NCBI RefSeq assembly: GCF_031877795.1
Contig: NC_133957.1
Location: forward strand, 6,873,009-6,937,008
Direction: 5' to 3'
DNA: 64,000 bases
From: Strix aluco
Lineage: Eukaryota > Chordata > Aves > Strigiformes > Strigidae
Part shown: piece by piece, positions 14,001-28,500 of the stretch
Numbering within the stretch: position 1 is the stretch's first letter
Layout: every line of letters begins with the position of its first letter
The notes under the pieces: generated by a model
Told to the model about the DNA's origin: nothing
Seen by the model: only the letters and a program-made list of their open reading frames with translations
The model's database searches: none
Translations under genes and position numbers: made by a program

Positions 14001-14902
14001 TTAGGGAGCTTTTGGGCTCAGAAACAGCACCTTAGGGTGGTTTTCAGCTGAGTAAGAGCAATTTCAGGAACCTTGGGGCTCAAAACGAGCAATTGAATGA
14101 GATCTGGGGCTCAGAAACACCCAGCTGGGGAGCTTTTGCACTAAGAGCGAGCAATGTAGGGAGCTCTGGGGCTCCAAAATGTCGATTTAGGGAGCTTTTG
14201 TGCTCGGAAACAGTGGTTTAGGGAGGTTCTTGGCTCAAAACGAGCAATTTAGGGAGCTCTTGGCCTGAGCAACACCACCTTCGGCAGCTTTTGGGCCTCC
14301 AAAACACCCATTTATGGAGCTTTTGGGCTCAGAAACCCCTGTTTATGGAGGTTTGGGGCTCAAAAAGACCCATGGAGGGAGCTTTTGGGTTCAAACACAG
14401 CAATTTAATGATATCTGGGGGTCAGAAACCCCCACCTAGGGAGCTTTTGGGCTCAGAAACAGCAATGTAGGGAGCTCTGGGGCTCAGAAACAGGCACTTA
14501 ATCAGCTTTTGGGCCTCCAAAACATCTGTTGAGGCAGCATTTGAGCTCAGCAAAAACAATGCAGGGAGCTCTGGAGCTCAGCAGGAGCAATTTAGGTAGG
14601 TTTTGGGCCAAGAAATACCCATTTATGGGGCTTCTGGGCCTCAGAACCCCCCAGCTAGGGAGCCTTTGGGCTCAGGAACACCAATTTGGGGGCTTTGGGG
14701 CTCAGAAACACCCACCTAGGGAGCTTTTGGGGTAAGAACCAGCAATTTAGGGAGCTTTGGGGCTCCAAAGACCGACTTAGGGAGCTTTTGGGCTCAGAAA
14801 CAGTGACTTAGGGAGGTTTTTGGCTCCAAAGCAGCAATTTAGGGAGCTCTTAGCCTGAGAAACACCCACTTAGGCAGCTTTTGTGCCTCCAAAACAGCCT
14901 TT

Positions 14903-16180
14903 TTGGGAGCTTTGGGGCTCAGAAACACCTATTTAGGGATCTTTTGGGCTCAAAACCAGCAATTTAGGGAGATTTGGGTCTCAGAAACCCCCACCCGGGG
15001 AGCTTTTGTGCTAAGAAACAGCAATTTAGGGAGCTCTGGGGCTCCAAAATGTCAATATAGGGAGCTTTTGGGCTCAGAAACAGTGACTTAGGGAGGTTTT
15101 TGGCTCCAAAGCAGCAATTTAGGGAGCTCTTGGCCCGAGAAACACCCACTTTGGCAGCTTTTGGGCCTCCAAAACAGCCTTTTAGGGAGCCTTTGGGCTC
15201 CAAAAGACCCATTGAGGGAGCTTTTGGGCTCAGAAACTGCGACTTTGGGTGGTTTTTAGGTGAGAAACAGCAATGTAGGGAGCTCTGGGGCCAAAAGCGG
15301 CAATTTAGGGAGGTCTTGGGCCTGAGAAACACCCACTTGGGCAGCTTTTGGGCCTCCAAAACACCCTTTTAGGCAGCTTCTGTGCTCAGAAACACCTGTC
15401 TGGGGAGATTTTGGCCTCAGAAAGTCCCATTGACGGAGATTTTGGGCTCGGAATCAGCAAGTTAGGGTTGTTTTCAGCTGAGAAACAGCACTTTAGGGAG
15501 CTCTGGGGCTCCAAACCAGCAACTTATGGAGCTCTTGGCCCAGGAAACACCCACTTAGGCAGCTTTTGGGCCTCCAAAACAGCCTTTTTGGGAGATTTTG
15601 GGCTCAGAAACAGCAACTTAGGGTGGATTTCCGCTCAGAAACAGCAGTTTAGGGAGCTTTGGGGTTCCAAAGCAGCAATTTAAATAGATTTGAGGCTCAG
15701 AAACACCCACCTAGGGAACTTTTGGGCTAAGAAACAGCAATGTAGGGAGCTTTGGGACTCCAAACCAGCGACTCAGGGAGCGCTTGGCCTGAGAAACACC
15801 CACTTGGGCAGCTTTTGGGCCTCCAAAACACCCTTTTAGGGAGCTTTTGGGCTCAGAAAGACCCATTGAGGGAGCTTTTGGGCTCAGAAACAACGACTTA
15901 AGGTGATTTTCAGCTGAGAAACAGCAGTGTAGGGAGCTCTGGGGCCCAAAAGCAGCAATTTAGGGAGGTCTTGGGCCTGAGAAACACCCACTTGGGCAGC
16001 TTTTGGGCCTCCAAAACAGCCTTTTAGGGAGCTTTTGAGCTCAGGAAAAACTCTGCAGGGAGCTTTGTGGCTAAGAAACATCCATTTTGGAGCTTTGAGG
16101 ATCAGAAAAGCCAAGGCAGGGAGCGACTTAGGAAGCTTTTGTGCTAAGAAACAGCAACGGAGGGAGTTTTGGGGCTCCAA
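14903..16180. repeat. Duplicated satellite block, left copy (partner at 18286-19563)
   Basis: The block matches 18286-19563 at an offset of 3383 bp, including uncommon variants such as CATTGACGG near 15428 and 18811 and GAGGATCAGAAAAGCC near 16099 and 19482. A related copy of the second variant lies near 30240. Only spot rows were compared, and at least one difference is visible near the left edge. Confidence 0.65.
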
Positions 16181-18285
16181 AAGACCAACTTAGGGAGCTT
16201 TTGGGCTCAGAAACAGCACCTTAGGGTGGTTTTCAGCTGAGTAAGAGCAATTTCAGGAACCTTGGGGCTCAAAACGAGCAATTGAATGAGATCTGGGGCT
16301 CAGAAACACCCAGCTGGGGAGCTTTTGCACTAAGAGCGAGCAATGTAGGGAGCTCTGGGGCTCCAAAATGTCGATTTAGGGAGCTTTTGTGCTCGGAAAC
16401 AGTGGTTTAGGGAGGTTCTTGGCTCAAAACGAGCAATTTAGGGAGCTCTTGGCCTGAGCAACACCACCTTCGGCAGCTTTTGGGCCTCCAAAACAGCCTT
16501 TTTGGGAGCTTTGGGGCTCAGAAACACCTCTTTAGGGATCTTTTGGGCTCAAAACCAGCAATTTAAAGAGATTTGGGTCTCAGAAACCCCCACCCGGGGA
16601 GCTTTTGTGCTAAGAAACAGCAATTTAGGGAGCTCTGGGGCTCCAAAATGTCAATATAGGGAGCTTTTGGGCTCAGAAACAGTGACTTAGGGAGGTTTTT
16701 GGCTCCAAAGCAGCAATTTAGGGAGCTCTTAGCCTGAGAAACACCCACTTAGGCAGCTTTTGGGCCTCCAAAACAGCCCTTTTAGGGAGATTTTGGGCTC
16801 AAAAGCAGCAACTGAATGAGATTTGGGGCTCAAAAACACTCACCTGGGGAGCTTTTGGGCTCAGAAACAGCAATTTAGGGAGCTGTGGGCTCCAAATTGT
16901 TGATTTAGGGAGATTTTGGGCTCAGAAACAGTAACTTGGGGAGGTTTTTCACTCAAAAGCGGCAATTTAGGGAGCTCTTAGCCCAGGAAACACCCACTTC
17001 GGCAGCTTTTGGGCCTCCAAAACACCCTTTTAGGGAGATTTTGGGCTCAGAAAGACCCATTGAGGGAGCTTTTGGGCTCAGAAACAACGACTTAAGGTGG
17101 TTTTCAGCTGAGAAACAGCAGTGTAGGGAGCTCTGGGGCCCAAAAGCAGCAATTTAGGGAGGTCTTGGGCCTGAGAAACACCCACTTGGGCAGCTTTTGG
17201 GCCTCCAAAACAGCCTTTTAGGGAGCTTTTGAGCTCAGGAAAAACTCTGCAGGGAGCTTTGTGGCTAAGGAACATCCATTTTGGAGCTTTGAGGCTCAGA
17301 AAAGCCAAGACAGGGAGCGACTTAGGAAGCTTTTGTGCTAAGAAACAGCAACGGAGGGAGTTTTGGGGCTCCAAAAGACCAACTTAGGGAGCTTTTGGGC
17401 TCAGAAACAGCACCTTAGGGTGGTTTTCAGCTGAGTAAGAGCAATTTCAGGAACCTTGGGGCTCAAAACGAGCAATTGAATGAGATCTGGGGCTCAGAAA
17501 CACCCAGCTGGGGAGCTTTTGCACTAAGAGCGAGCAATGTAGGGAGCTCTGGGGCTCCAAAATGTCGATTTAGGGAGCTTTTGTGCTCGGAAACAGTGGT
17601 TTAGGGAGGTTCTTGGCTCAAAACGAGCAATTTAGGGAGCTCTTGGCCTGAGCAACACCACCTTCGGCAGCTTTTGGGCCTCCAAAACACCCATTTATGG
17701 AGCTTTTGGGCTCAGAAACCCCTGTTTATGGAGGTTTTGGGCTCAAAAAGACCCATGGAGGGAGCTTTTGGGTTCAAACGCAGCAATTTAATGATATCTG
17801 GGGGTCAGAAACCCCCACCTAGGGAGCTTTTGGGCTCAGAAACAGCAATGTAGGGAGCTCTGGGGCTCAGAAACAGGCACTTAATCAGCTTTTGGGCCTC
17901 CAAAACATCTGTTGAGGCAGCATTTGAGCTCAGCAAAAACAATGCAGGGAGCTCTGGAGCTCAGCAGGAGCAATTTAGGTAGGTTTTGGGCCAAGAAATA
18001 CCCATTTATGGGGCTTCTGGGCCTCAGAACCCCCCAGCTAGGGAGCCTTTGGGCTCAGGAACACCAATTTGGGGGCTTTGGGGCTCAGAAACACCCACCT
18101 AGGGAGCTTTTGGGGTAAGAACCAGCAATTTAGGGAGCTTTGGGGCTCCAAAGACCGACTTAGGGAGATTTTGGGCTCAGAAACAGTGACTTAGGGAGGT
18201 TTTTGGCTCCAAAGCAGCAATTTAGGGAGCTCTTAGCCTGAGAAACACCCACTTAGGCAGCTTTTGTGCCTCCAAAACAGCCTTT

Positions 18286-19563
18286 TAGGGAGCTTTGGGG
18301 CTCAGAAACACCTATTTAGGGATCTTTTGGGCTCAAAACCAGCAATTTAGGGAGATTTGGGTCTCAGAAACCCCCACCCGGGGAGCTTTTGTGCTAAGAA
18401 ACAGCAATTTAGGGAGCTCTGGGGCTCCAAAATGTCAATATAGGGAGCTTTTGGGCTCAGAAACAGTGACTTAGGGAGGTTTTTGGCTCCAAAGCAGCAA
18501 TTTAGGGAGCTCTTGGCCCGAGAAACACCCACTTTGGCAGCTTTTGGGCCTCCAAAACAGCCTTTTAGGGAGCCTTTGGGCTCCAAAAGACCCATTGAGG
18601 GAGCTTTTGGGCTCAGAAACTGCGACTTTGGGTGGTTTTTAGGTGAGAAACAGCAATGTAGGGAGCTCTGGGGCCAAAAGCGGCAATTTAGGGAGGTCTT
18701 GGGCCTGAGAAACACCCACTTGGGCAGCTTTTGGGCCTCCAAAACACCCTTTTAGGCAGCTTCTGTGCTCAGAAACACCTGTCTGGGGAGATTTTGGCCT
18801 CAGAAAGTCCCATTGACGGAGATTTTGGGCTCGGAATCAGCAAGTTAGGGTTGTTTTCAGCTGAGAAACAGCACTTTAGGGAGCTCTGGGGCTCCAAACC
18901 AGCAACTTATGGAGCTCTTGGCCCAGGAAACACCCACTTAGGCAGCTTTTGGGCCTCCAAAACAGCCTTTTTGGGAGATTTTGGGCTCAGAAACAGCAAC
19001 TTAGGGTGGATTTCCGCTCAGAAACAGCAGTTTAGGGAGCTTTGGGGTTCCAAAGCAGCAATTTAAATAGATTTGAGGCTCAGAAACACCCACCTAGGGA
19101 ACTTTTGGGCTAAGAAACAGCAATGTAGGGAGCTTTGGGACTCCAAACCAGCGACTCAGGGAGCGCTTGGCCTGAGAAACACCCACTTGGGCAGCTTTTG
19201 GGCCTCCAAAACACCCTTTTAGGGAGCTTTTGGGCTCAGAAAGACCCATTGAGGGAGCTTTTGGGCTCAGAAACAACGACTTAAGGTGATTTTCAGCTGA
19301 GAAACAGCAGTGTAGGGAGCTCTGGGGCCCAAAAGCAGCAATTTAGGGAGGTCTTGGGCCTGAGAAACACCCACTTGGGCAGCTTTTGGGCCTCCAAAAC
19401 AGCCTTTTAGGGAGCTTTTGAGCTCAGGAAAAACTCTGCAGGGAGCTTTGTGGCTAAGAAACATCCATTTTGGAGCTTTGAGGATCAGAAAAGCCAAGGC
19501 AGGGAGCGACTTAGGAAGCTTTTGTGCTAAGAAACAGCAACGGAGGGAGTTTTGGGGCTCCAA
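18286..19563. repeat. Duplicated satellite block, right copy (partner at 14903-16180)
   Basis: This is the right-hand partner of the 3383-bp-offset duplication. It carries the same uncommon variants near 18811 and 19482. The sequences diverge after about 16480 and 19860, where the left copy joins a different monomer. Confidence 0.65.
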
Positions 19564-22500
19564 AAGACCAACTTAGGGAGCTTTTGGGCTCAGAAACAGC
19601 ACCTTAGGGTGGTTTTCAGCTGAGTAAGAGCAATTTCAGGAACCTTGGGGCTCAAAACGAGCAATTGAATGAGATCTGGGGCTCAGAAACACCCAGCTGG
19701 GGAGCTTTTGCACTAAGAGCGAGCAATGTAGGGAGCTCTGGGGCTCCAAAATGTCGATTTAGGGAGCTTTTGTGCTCGGAAACAGTGGTTTAGGGAGGTT
19801 CTTGGCTCAAAACGAGCAATTTAGGGAGCTCTTGGCCTGAGCAACACCACCTTCGGCAGCTTTTGGGCCTCCAAAACACCCATTTATGGAGCTTTTGGGC
19901 TCAGAAACCCCTGTTTATGGAGGTTTTGGGCTCAAAAAGACCCATGGAGGGAGCTTTTGGGTTCAAACGCAGCAATTTAATGATATCTGGGGGTCAGAAA
20001 CCCCCACCTAGGGAGCTTTTGGGCTCAGAAACAGCAATGTAGGGAGCTCTGGGGCTCAGAAACAGGCACTTAATCAGCTTTTGGGCCTCCAAAACATCTG
20101 TTGAGGCAGCATTTGAGCTCAGCAAAAACAATGCAGGGAGCTCTGGAGCTCAGCAGGAGCAATTTAGGTAGGTTTTGGGCCAAGAAATACCCATTTATGG
20201 GGCTTCTGGGCCTCAGAACCCCCCAGCTAGGGAGCCTTTGGGCTCAGGAACACCAATTTGGGGGCTTTGGGGCTCAGAAACACCCACCTAGGGAGCTTTT
20301 GGGGTAAGAACCAGCAATTTAGGGAGCTTTGGGGCTCCAAAGACCGACTTAGGGAGATTTTGGGCTCAGAAACAGTGACTTAGGGAGGTTTTTGGCTCCA
20401 AAGCAGCAATTTAGGGAGCTCTTAGCCTGAGAAACACCCACTTAGGCAGCTTTTGTGCCTCCAAAACAGCCTTTTTGGGAGCTTTGGGGCTCAGAAACAC
20501 CTCTTTAGGGATCTTTTGGGCTCAAAACCAGCAATTTAGGGAGATTTGGGTCTCAGAAACCCCCACCCGGGGAGCTTTTGTGCTAAGAAACAGCAATTTA
20601 GGGAGCTCTGGGGCTCCAAAATGTCAATATAGGGAGCTTTTGGGCTCAGAAACAGTGACTTAGGGAGGTTTTTGGCTCCAAAGCAGCAATTTAGGGAGCT
20701 CTTGGCCCGAGAAACACCCACTTCGGCAGCTTTGGGGCCTCCAAAACACCCTTTTAGGGAGCTTCTGTGCTCAGAAACACCTGTCTGTGGAGATTTTGGC
20801 CTCAGAAAGTCCCATTGAGGGAGATTTTGGGCTCGGAATCAGCAAGTTAGGGTTGTTTTCAGCTGAGAAACAGCACTTTAGGGAGCTCTGGGGCTCCAAA
20901 CCAGCAACTTATGGAGCTCTTGGCCCAGGAAACACCCACTTAGGCAGCTTTTGGGCCTCCAAAACAGCCTTTTTGGGAGATTTTGGGCTCAGAAACAGCA
21001 ACTTAGGGTGGATTTCCACTAAGAAACAGCAGTTTAGGGAGCTTTGGGGTTCAAAAGCAGCAATTTAAATAGATTTGAGGCTCAGAAACACCCACCTAGG
21101 GAACTTTTGGGCTAAGAAACAGCAATGTAGGGAGCTTTGGGACTCCAAACCAGCGACTCAGGGAGCGCTTGGCCTGAGAAACACCCACTTGGGCAGCTTT
21201 TGGGCCTCCAAAACACCCTTTTAGGGAGCTTTTGGGCTCAGAAAGACCCATTGAGGGAGCTTTTGGGCTCAGAAACAACGACTTAAGGTGGTTTTCAGCT
21301 GAGAAACAGCAGTGTAGGGAGCTCTGGGGCCCAAAAGCAGCAATTTAGGGAGGTCTTGGGCCTGAGAAACACCCACTTGGGCAGCTTTTGGGCCTCCAAA
21401 ACAGCCTTTTAGGGAGCTTTTGAGCTCAGGAAAAACTCTGCAGGGAGCTTTGTGGCTAAGGAACATCCATTTTGGAGCTTTGAGGCTCAGAAAAGCCAAG
21501 ACAGGGAGCGACTTAGGAAGCTTTTGTGCTAAGAAACAGCAACGGAGGGAGTTTTGGGGCTCCAGAAGACCAACTTAGGGAGCTTTTGGGCTCAGAAACA
21601 GCACCTTAGGGTGGTTTTCAGCTGAGTAAGAGCAATTTCAGGAACCTTGGGGCTCAAAATGAGCAATTGAATGAGATCTGGGGCTCAGAAACACCCAGCT
21701 GGGGAGCTTTTGCACTAAGAGCGAGCAATGTAGGGAGCTCTGGGGCTCCAAAATGTCGATTTAGGGAGCTTTTGTGCTCGGAAACAGTGGTTTAGGGAGG
21801 TTCTTGGCTCAAAACGAGCAATTTAGGGAGCTCTTGGCCTGAGCAACACCACCTTCGGCAGCTTTTGGGCCTCCAAAACACCCATTTATGGAGCTTTTGG
21901 GCTCAGAAACCCCTGTTTATGGAGGTTTTGGGCTCAAAAAGACCCATGGAGGGAGCTTTTGGGTTCAAACGCAGCAATTTAATGATATCTGGGGGTCAGA
22001 AACCCCCACCTAGGGAGCTTTTGGGCTCAGAAACAGCAATGTAGGGAGCTCTGGGGCTCAGAAACAGGCACTTAATCAGCTTTTGGGCCTCCAAAACATC
22101 TGTTGAGGCAGCATTTGAGCTCAGCAAAAACAATGCAGGGAGCTCTGGAGCTCAGCAGGAGCAATTTAGGTAGGTTTTGGGCCAAGAAATACCCATTTAT
22201 GGGGCTTCTGGGCCTCAGAACCCCCCAGCTAGGGAGCCTTTGGGCTCAGGAACACCAATTTGGGGGCTTTGGGGCTCAGAAACACCCACCTAGGGAGCTT
22301 TTGGGGTAAGAACCAGCAATTTAGGGAGCTTTGGGGCTCCAAAGACCGACTTAGGGAGATTTTGGGCTCAGAAACAGTGACTTAGGGAGGTTTTTGGCTC
22401 CAAAGCAGCAATTTAGGGAGCTCTTAGCCTGAGAAACACCCACTTAGGCAGCTTTTGTGCCTCCAAAACAGCCTTTTAGGGAGCTTTGGGGCTCAGAAAC

Positions 22501-25500
22501 ACCTATTTAGGGATCTTTTGGGCTCAAAACCAGCAATTTAGGGAGATTTGGGTCTCAGAAACCCCCACCCGGGGAGCTTTTGTGCTAAGAAACAGCAATT
22601 TAGGGAGCTCTGGGGCTCCAAAATGTCAATATAGGGAGCTTTTGGGCTCAGAAACAGTGACTTAGGGAGGTTTTTGGCTCCAAAGCAGCAATTTAGGGAG
22701 CTCTTGGCCCGAGAAACACCCACTTCGGCAGCTTTGGGGCCTCCAAAACAGCCTTTTAGGGAGCCTTTGGGCTCCAAAAGACCCATTGAGGGAGCTTTTG
22801 GGCTCAGAAACTGCGACTTTGGGTGGTTTTTAGGTGAGAAACAGCAATGTAGGGAGCTCTGGGGCCAAAAGCGGCAATTTAGGGAGGTCTTGGGCCTGAG
22901 AAACACCCACTTGGGCAGCTTTTGGGCCTCCAAAACACCCTTTTAGGCAGCTTCTGTGCTCAGAAACACCTGTCTGGGGAGATTTTGGCCTCAGAAAGTC
23001 CCATTGAGGGAGATTTTGGGCTCGGAATCAGCAAGTTAGGGTTGTTTTCAGCTGAGAAACAGCACTTCAGGGAGCTCTGGGGCTCCAAAGCAGCAATTTA
23101 GGGAGCTCTTGGCCCGAGAAACACCCACTTTGGCAGCTTTTGGGCCTCCAAAACAGCCTTTTTGGGAGATTTTGGGCTCAGAAACAGCAACTTAGGGTGG
23201 ATTTCCACTAAGAAACAGCAGTTTAGGGAGCTTTGGGGTTCAAAAGCAGCAATTTAAATAGATTTGAGGCTCAGAAACACCCACTTGGGCAGCTTTTGGG
23301 CTAAGAACCAGCAATGTAGGGAGCTTTGGGACTCCAAACCAGCGACTCAGGGAGCGCTTGGCCTGAGAAACACCCACTTGGGCAGCTTTTGGGCCTCCAA
23401 AACACCCTTTTAGGGAGCTTTTGGGCTCAGAAAGACCCATTGAGGGAGCTTTTGGGCTCAGAAACAACGACTTAAGGTGATTTTCAGCTGAGAAACAGCA
23501 GTGTAGGGAGCTCTGGGGCCCAAAAGCAGCAATTTAGGGAGGTCTTGGGCCTGAGAAACACCCACTTGGGCAGCTTTTGGGCCTCCAAAACAGCCTTTTA
23601 GGGAGCTTTTGAGCTCAGGAAAAACTCTGCAGGGAGCTTTGTGGCTAAGAAACATCCATTTTGGAGCTTTGAGGCTCAGAAAAGCCAAGACAGGGAGCGA
23701 CTTAGGAAGCTTTTGTGCTAAGAAACAGCAACGGAGGGAGTTTTGGGGCTCCAAAAGACCAACTTAGGGAGCTTTTGGGCTCAGAAACAGCACCTTAGGG
23801 TGGTTTTCAGCTGAGTAAGAGCAATTTCAGGAACCTTGGGGCTCAAAACGAGCAATTGAATGAGATCTGGGGCTCAGAAACACCCAGCTGGGGAGCTTTT
23901 GCACTAAGAGCGAGCAATGTAGGGAGCTCTGGGGCTCCAAAATGTCGATTTAGGGAGCTTTTGTGCTCGGAAACAGTGGTTTAGGGAGGTTCTTGGCTCA
24001 AAACGAGCAATTTAGGGAGCTCTTGGCCTGAGCAACACCACCTTCGGCAGCTTTTGGGCCTCCAAAACAGCCTTTTTGGGAGCTTTGGGGCTCAGAAACA
24101 CCTCTTTAGGGATCTTTTGGGCTCAAAACCAGCAATTTAAAGAGATTTGGGGCTCAGAAACCCCCACCCGGGGAGCTTTTGTGCTAAGAAACAGCAATTT
24201 AGGGAGCTCTGGGGCTCCAAAATGTCAATATAGGGAGCTTTTGGGCTCAGAAACAGTGACTTAGGGAGGTTTTTGGCTCCAAAGCAGCACTTTAGGGAGC
24301 TCTTGGCCCGAGAAACCCCCACTTTGGCAGCTTTTGGGCCTCCAAAACAGCCTTTTAGGGAGCTTCTGTGCTCAGAAACACCTGTCTGGGGAGATTTTGG
24401 CCTCAGAAAGTCCCATTGAGGGAGATTTTGGGCTCGGAATCAGCAAGTTAGGGTTGTTTTCAGCTGAGAAACAGCACTTCAGGGAGCTCTGGGGCTCCAA
24501 ACCAGCAACTTATGGAGCTCTTGGCCCAGGAAACACCCACTTAGGCAGCTTTTGGGCCTCCAAAACAGCCTTTTTGGGAGATTTTGGGCTCAGAAACAGC
24601 AACTTAGGGTGGATTTCCGCTCAGAAACAGCAGTTTAGGGAGCTTTGGGGTTCAAAAGCAGCAATTTAAATAGATTTGAGGCTCAGAAACACCCACCTAG
24701 GGAACTTTTGGGCTAAGAAACAGCAATGTAGGGAGCTTTGGGACTCCAAACCAGTGACTCAGGGAGCGCTTGGCCTGAGAAACACCCACTTGGGCAGCTT
24801 TTGGGCCTCCAAAACACCCTTTTAGGGAGCTTTTGGGCTCAGAAAGACCCATTGAGGGAGCTTTTGGGCTCAGAAACAACGACTTAAGGTGGTTTTCAGC
24901 TGAGAAACAGCAGTGTAGGGAGCTCTGGGGCCCAAAAGCAGCAATTTAGGGAGGTCTTGGGCCTGAGAAACACCCACTTGGGCAGCTTTTGGGCCTCCAA
25001 AACAGCCTTTTTGGGAGCTTTGGGGCTCAGAAACACCTATTTAGGGATCTTTTGGGCTCAAAACCAGCAATTTAGGGAGATTTGGGTCTCAGAAACCCCC
25101 ACCCGGGGAGCTTTTGTGCTAAGAAACAGCAATTTAGGGAGCTCTGGGGCTCCAAAATGTCAATATAGGGAGCTTTTGGGCTCAGAAACAGTGACTTAGG
25201 GAGGTTTTTGGCTCCAAAGCAGCAATTTAGGGAGCTCTTAGCCTGAGAAACACCCACTTAGGCAGCTTTTGGGCCTCCAAAACAGCCCTTTTAGGGAGAT
25301 TTTGGGCTCAAAAGCAGCAACTGAATGAGATTTGGGGCTCAAAAACACTCACCTGGGGAGCTTTTGGGCTCAGAAACAGCAATTTAGGGAGCTGTGGGCT
25401 CCAAATTGTTGATTTAGGGAGATTTTGGGCTCAGAAACAGTAACTTGGGGAGGTTTTTCACTCAAAAGCGGCAATTTAGGGAGCTCTTAGCCCAGGAAAC

Positions 25501-28500
25501 ACCCACTTCGGCAGCTTTTGGGCCTCCAAAACACCCTTTTAGGGAGATTTTGGGCTCAGAAAGACCCATTGAGGGAGCTTTTGGGCTCAGAAACAACGAC
25601 TTAAGGTGGTTTTCAGCTGAGAAACAGCAGTGTAGGGAGCTCTGGGGCCCAAAAGCAGCAATTTAGGGAGGTCTTGGGCCTGAGAAACACCCACTTGGGC
25701 AGCTTTTGGGCCTCCAAAACAGCCTTTTAGGGAGCTTTTGAGCTCAGGAAAAACTCTGCAGGGAGCTTTGTGGCTAAGGAACATCCATTTTGGAGCTTTG
25801 AGGCTCAGAAAAGCCAAGACAGGGAGCGACTTAGGAAGCTTTTGTGCTAAGAAACAGCAACGGAGGGAGTTTTGGGGCTCCAAAAGACCAACTTAGGGAG
25901 CTTTTGGGCTCAGAAACAGCACCTTAGGGTGGTTTTCAGCTGAGTAAGAGCAATTTCAGGAACCTTGGGGCTCAAAACGAGCAATTGAATGAGATCTGGG
26001 GCTCAGAAACACCCAGCTGGGGAGCTTTTGCACTAAGAGCGAGCAATGTAGGGAGCTCTGGGGCTCCAAAATGTTGATTTAGGGAGCTTTTGTGCTCGGA
26101 AACAGTGGTTTAGGGAGGTTCTTGGCTCAAAACGAGCAATTTAGGGAGCTCTTGGCCTGAGCAACACCACCTTCGGCAGCTTTTGGGCCTCCAAAACAGC
26201 CTTTTTGGGAGCTTTGGGGCTCAGAAACCCCTGTTTATGGAGGTTTGGGGCTCAAAAAGACCCATGGAGGGAGCTTTTGGGTTCAAACGCAGCAATTTAA
26301 TGATATCTGGGGGTCAGAAACCCCCACCTAGGGAGCTTTTGGGCTCAGAAACAGCAATGTAGGGAGCTCTGGGGCTCAGAAACAGCAATGTAGGGAGCTC
26401 TGGGGCTCAGAAACAGGCACTTAATCAGCTTTTGGGCCTCCAAAACATCTGTTGAGGCAGCATTTGAGCTCAGCAAAAACAATGCAGGGAGCTCTGGAGC
26501 TCAGCAGGAGCAATTTAGGTAGGTTTTGGGCCAAGAAATACCCATTTATGGGGCTTCTGGGCCTCAGAACCCCCCAGCTAGGGAGCCTTTGGGCTCAGGA
26601 ACACCAATTTGGGGGCTTTGGGGCTCAGAAACACCCACGTAGGGAGCTTTTGGGGTAAGAACCAGCAATTTAGGGAGCTTTGGGGCTCCAAAGACCGACT
26701 TAGGGAGCTTTTGGGCTCAGAAACAGTGACTTAGGGAGGTTTTTGGCTCCAAAGCAGCAATTTAGGGAGCTCTTAGCCTGAGAAACACCCACTTAGGCAG
26801 CTTTTGGGCCTCCAAAACAGCCTTTTTGGGAGCTTTGGGGCTCAGAAACACCTCTTTAGGGATCTTTTGGGCTCAAAACCAGCAATTTAGGGAGATTTGG
26901 GGCTCAGAAACCCCCACCCGGGGAGCTTTTGTGCTAAGAAACAGCAATTTAGGGAGCTCTGGGGCTCCAAAATGTCAATATAGGGAGCTTTTGGGCTCAG
27001 AAACAGTGACTTAGGGAGGTTTTTGGCTCCAAAGCAGCAATTTAGGGAGCTCTTGGCCCGAGAAACACCCACTTCGGCAGCTTTGGGGCCTCCAAAACAG
27101 CCTTTTAGGGAGCCTTTGGGCTCCAAAAGACCCATTGAGGGAGCTTTTGGGCTCAGAAACTGCGACTTTGGGTGGTTTTTAGGTGAGAAACAGCAATGTA
27201 GGGAGCTCTGGGGCCAAAAGCGGCAATTTAGGGAGGTCTTGGGCCTGAGAAACACCCACTTGGGCAGCTTTTGGGCCTCCAAAACACCCTTTTAGGCAGC
27301 TTCTGTGCTCAGAAACACCTGTCTGGGGAGATTTTGGCCTCAGAAAGTCCCATTGAGGGAGATTTTGGGCTCGGAATCAGCAAGTTAGGGTTGTTTTCAG
27401 CTGAGAAACAGCACTTCAGGGAGCTCTGGGGCTCCAAACCAGCAACTTATGGAGCTCTTGGCCCAGGAAACACCCACTTAGGCAGCTTTTGGGCCTCCAA
27501 AACAGCCTTTTTGGGAGATTTTGGGCTCAGAAACAGCAACTTAGGGTGGATTTCCGCTCAGAAACAGCAGTTTAGGGAGCTTTGGGGTTCAAAAGCAGCA
27601 ATTTAAATAGATTTGAGGCTCAGAAACACCCACCTAGGGAACTTTTGGGCTAAGAAACAGCAATGTAGGGAGCTTTGGGACTCCAAACCAGTGACTCAGG
27701 GAGCGCTTGGCCTGAGAAACACCCACTTGGGCAGCTTTTGGGCCTCCAAAACACCCTTTTAGGGAGCTTTTGGGCTCAGAAAGACCCATTGAGGGAGATT
27801 TTGGGCCCAGAAACAACGACTTAAGGTGGTTTTCAGCTGAGAAACAGCAGTGTAGGGAGCTCTGGGGCCCAAAAGCAGCAATTTAGGGAGGTCTTGGGCC
27901 TGAGAAACACCCACTTGGGCAGCTTTTGGGCCTCCAAAACAGCCTTTTAGGGAGCTTTTGAGCTCAGGAAAAACTCTGCAGGGAGCTTTGTGGCTAAGAA
28001 ACATCCATTTTGGAGCTTTGAGGCTCAGAAAAGCCAAGACAGGGAGCGACTTAGGAAGCTTTTGTGCTAAGAAACAGCAACGGAGGGAGTTTTGGGGCTC
28101 CAGAAGACCAACTTAGGGAGCTTTTGGGCTCAGAAACAGCACCTTAGGGTGGTTTTCAGCTGAGTAAGAGCAATTTCAGGAACCTTGGGGCTCAAAACGA
28201 GCAATTGAATGAGATCTGGGGCTCAGAAACACCCAGCTGGGGAGCTTTTGCACTAAGAGCGAGCAATGTAGGGAGCTCTGGGGCTCCAAAATGTCGATTT
28301 AGGGAGCTTTTGTGCTCGGAAACAGTGGTTTAGGGAGGTTCTTGGCTCAAAACGAGCAATTTAGGGAGCTCTTGGCCTGAGCAACACCACCTTCGGCAGC
28401 TTTTGGGCCTCCAAAACACCCATTTATGGAGCTTTTGGGCTCAGAAACCCCTGTTTATGGAGGTTTGGGGCTCAAAAAGACCCATGGAGGGAGCTTTTGG

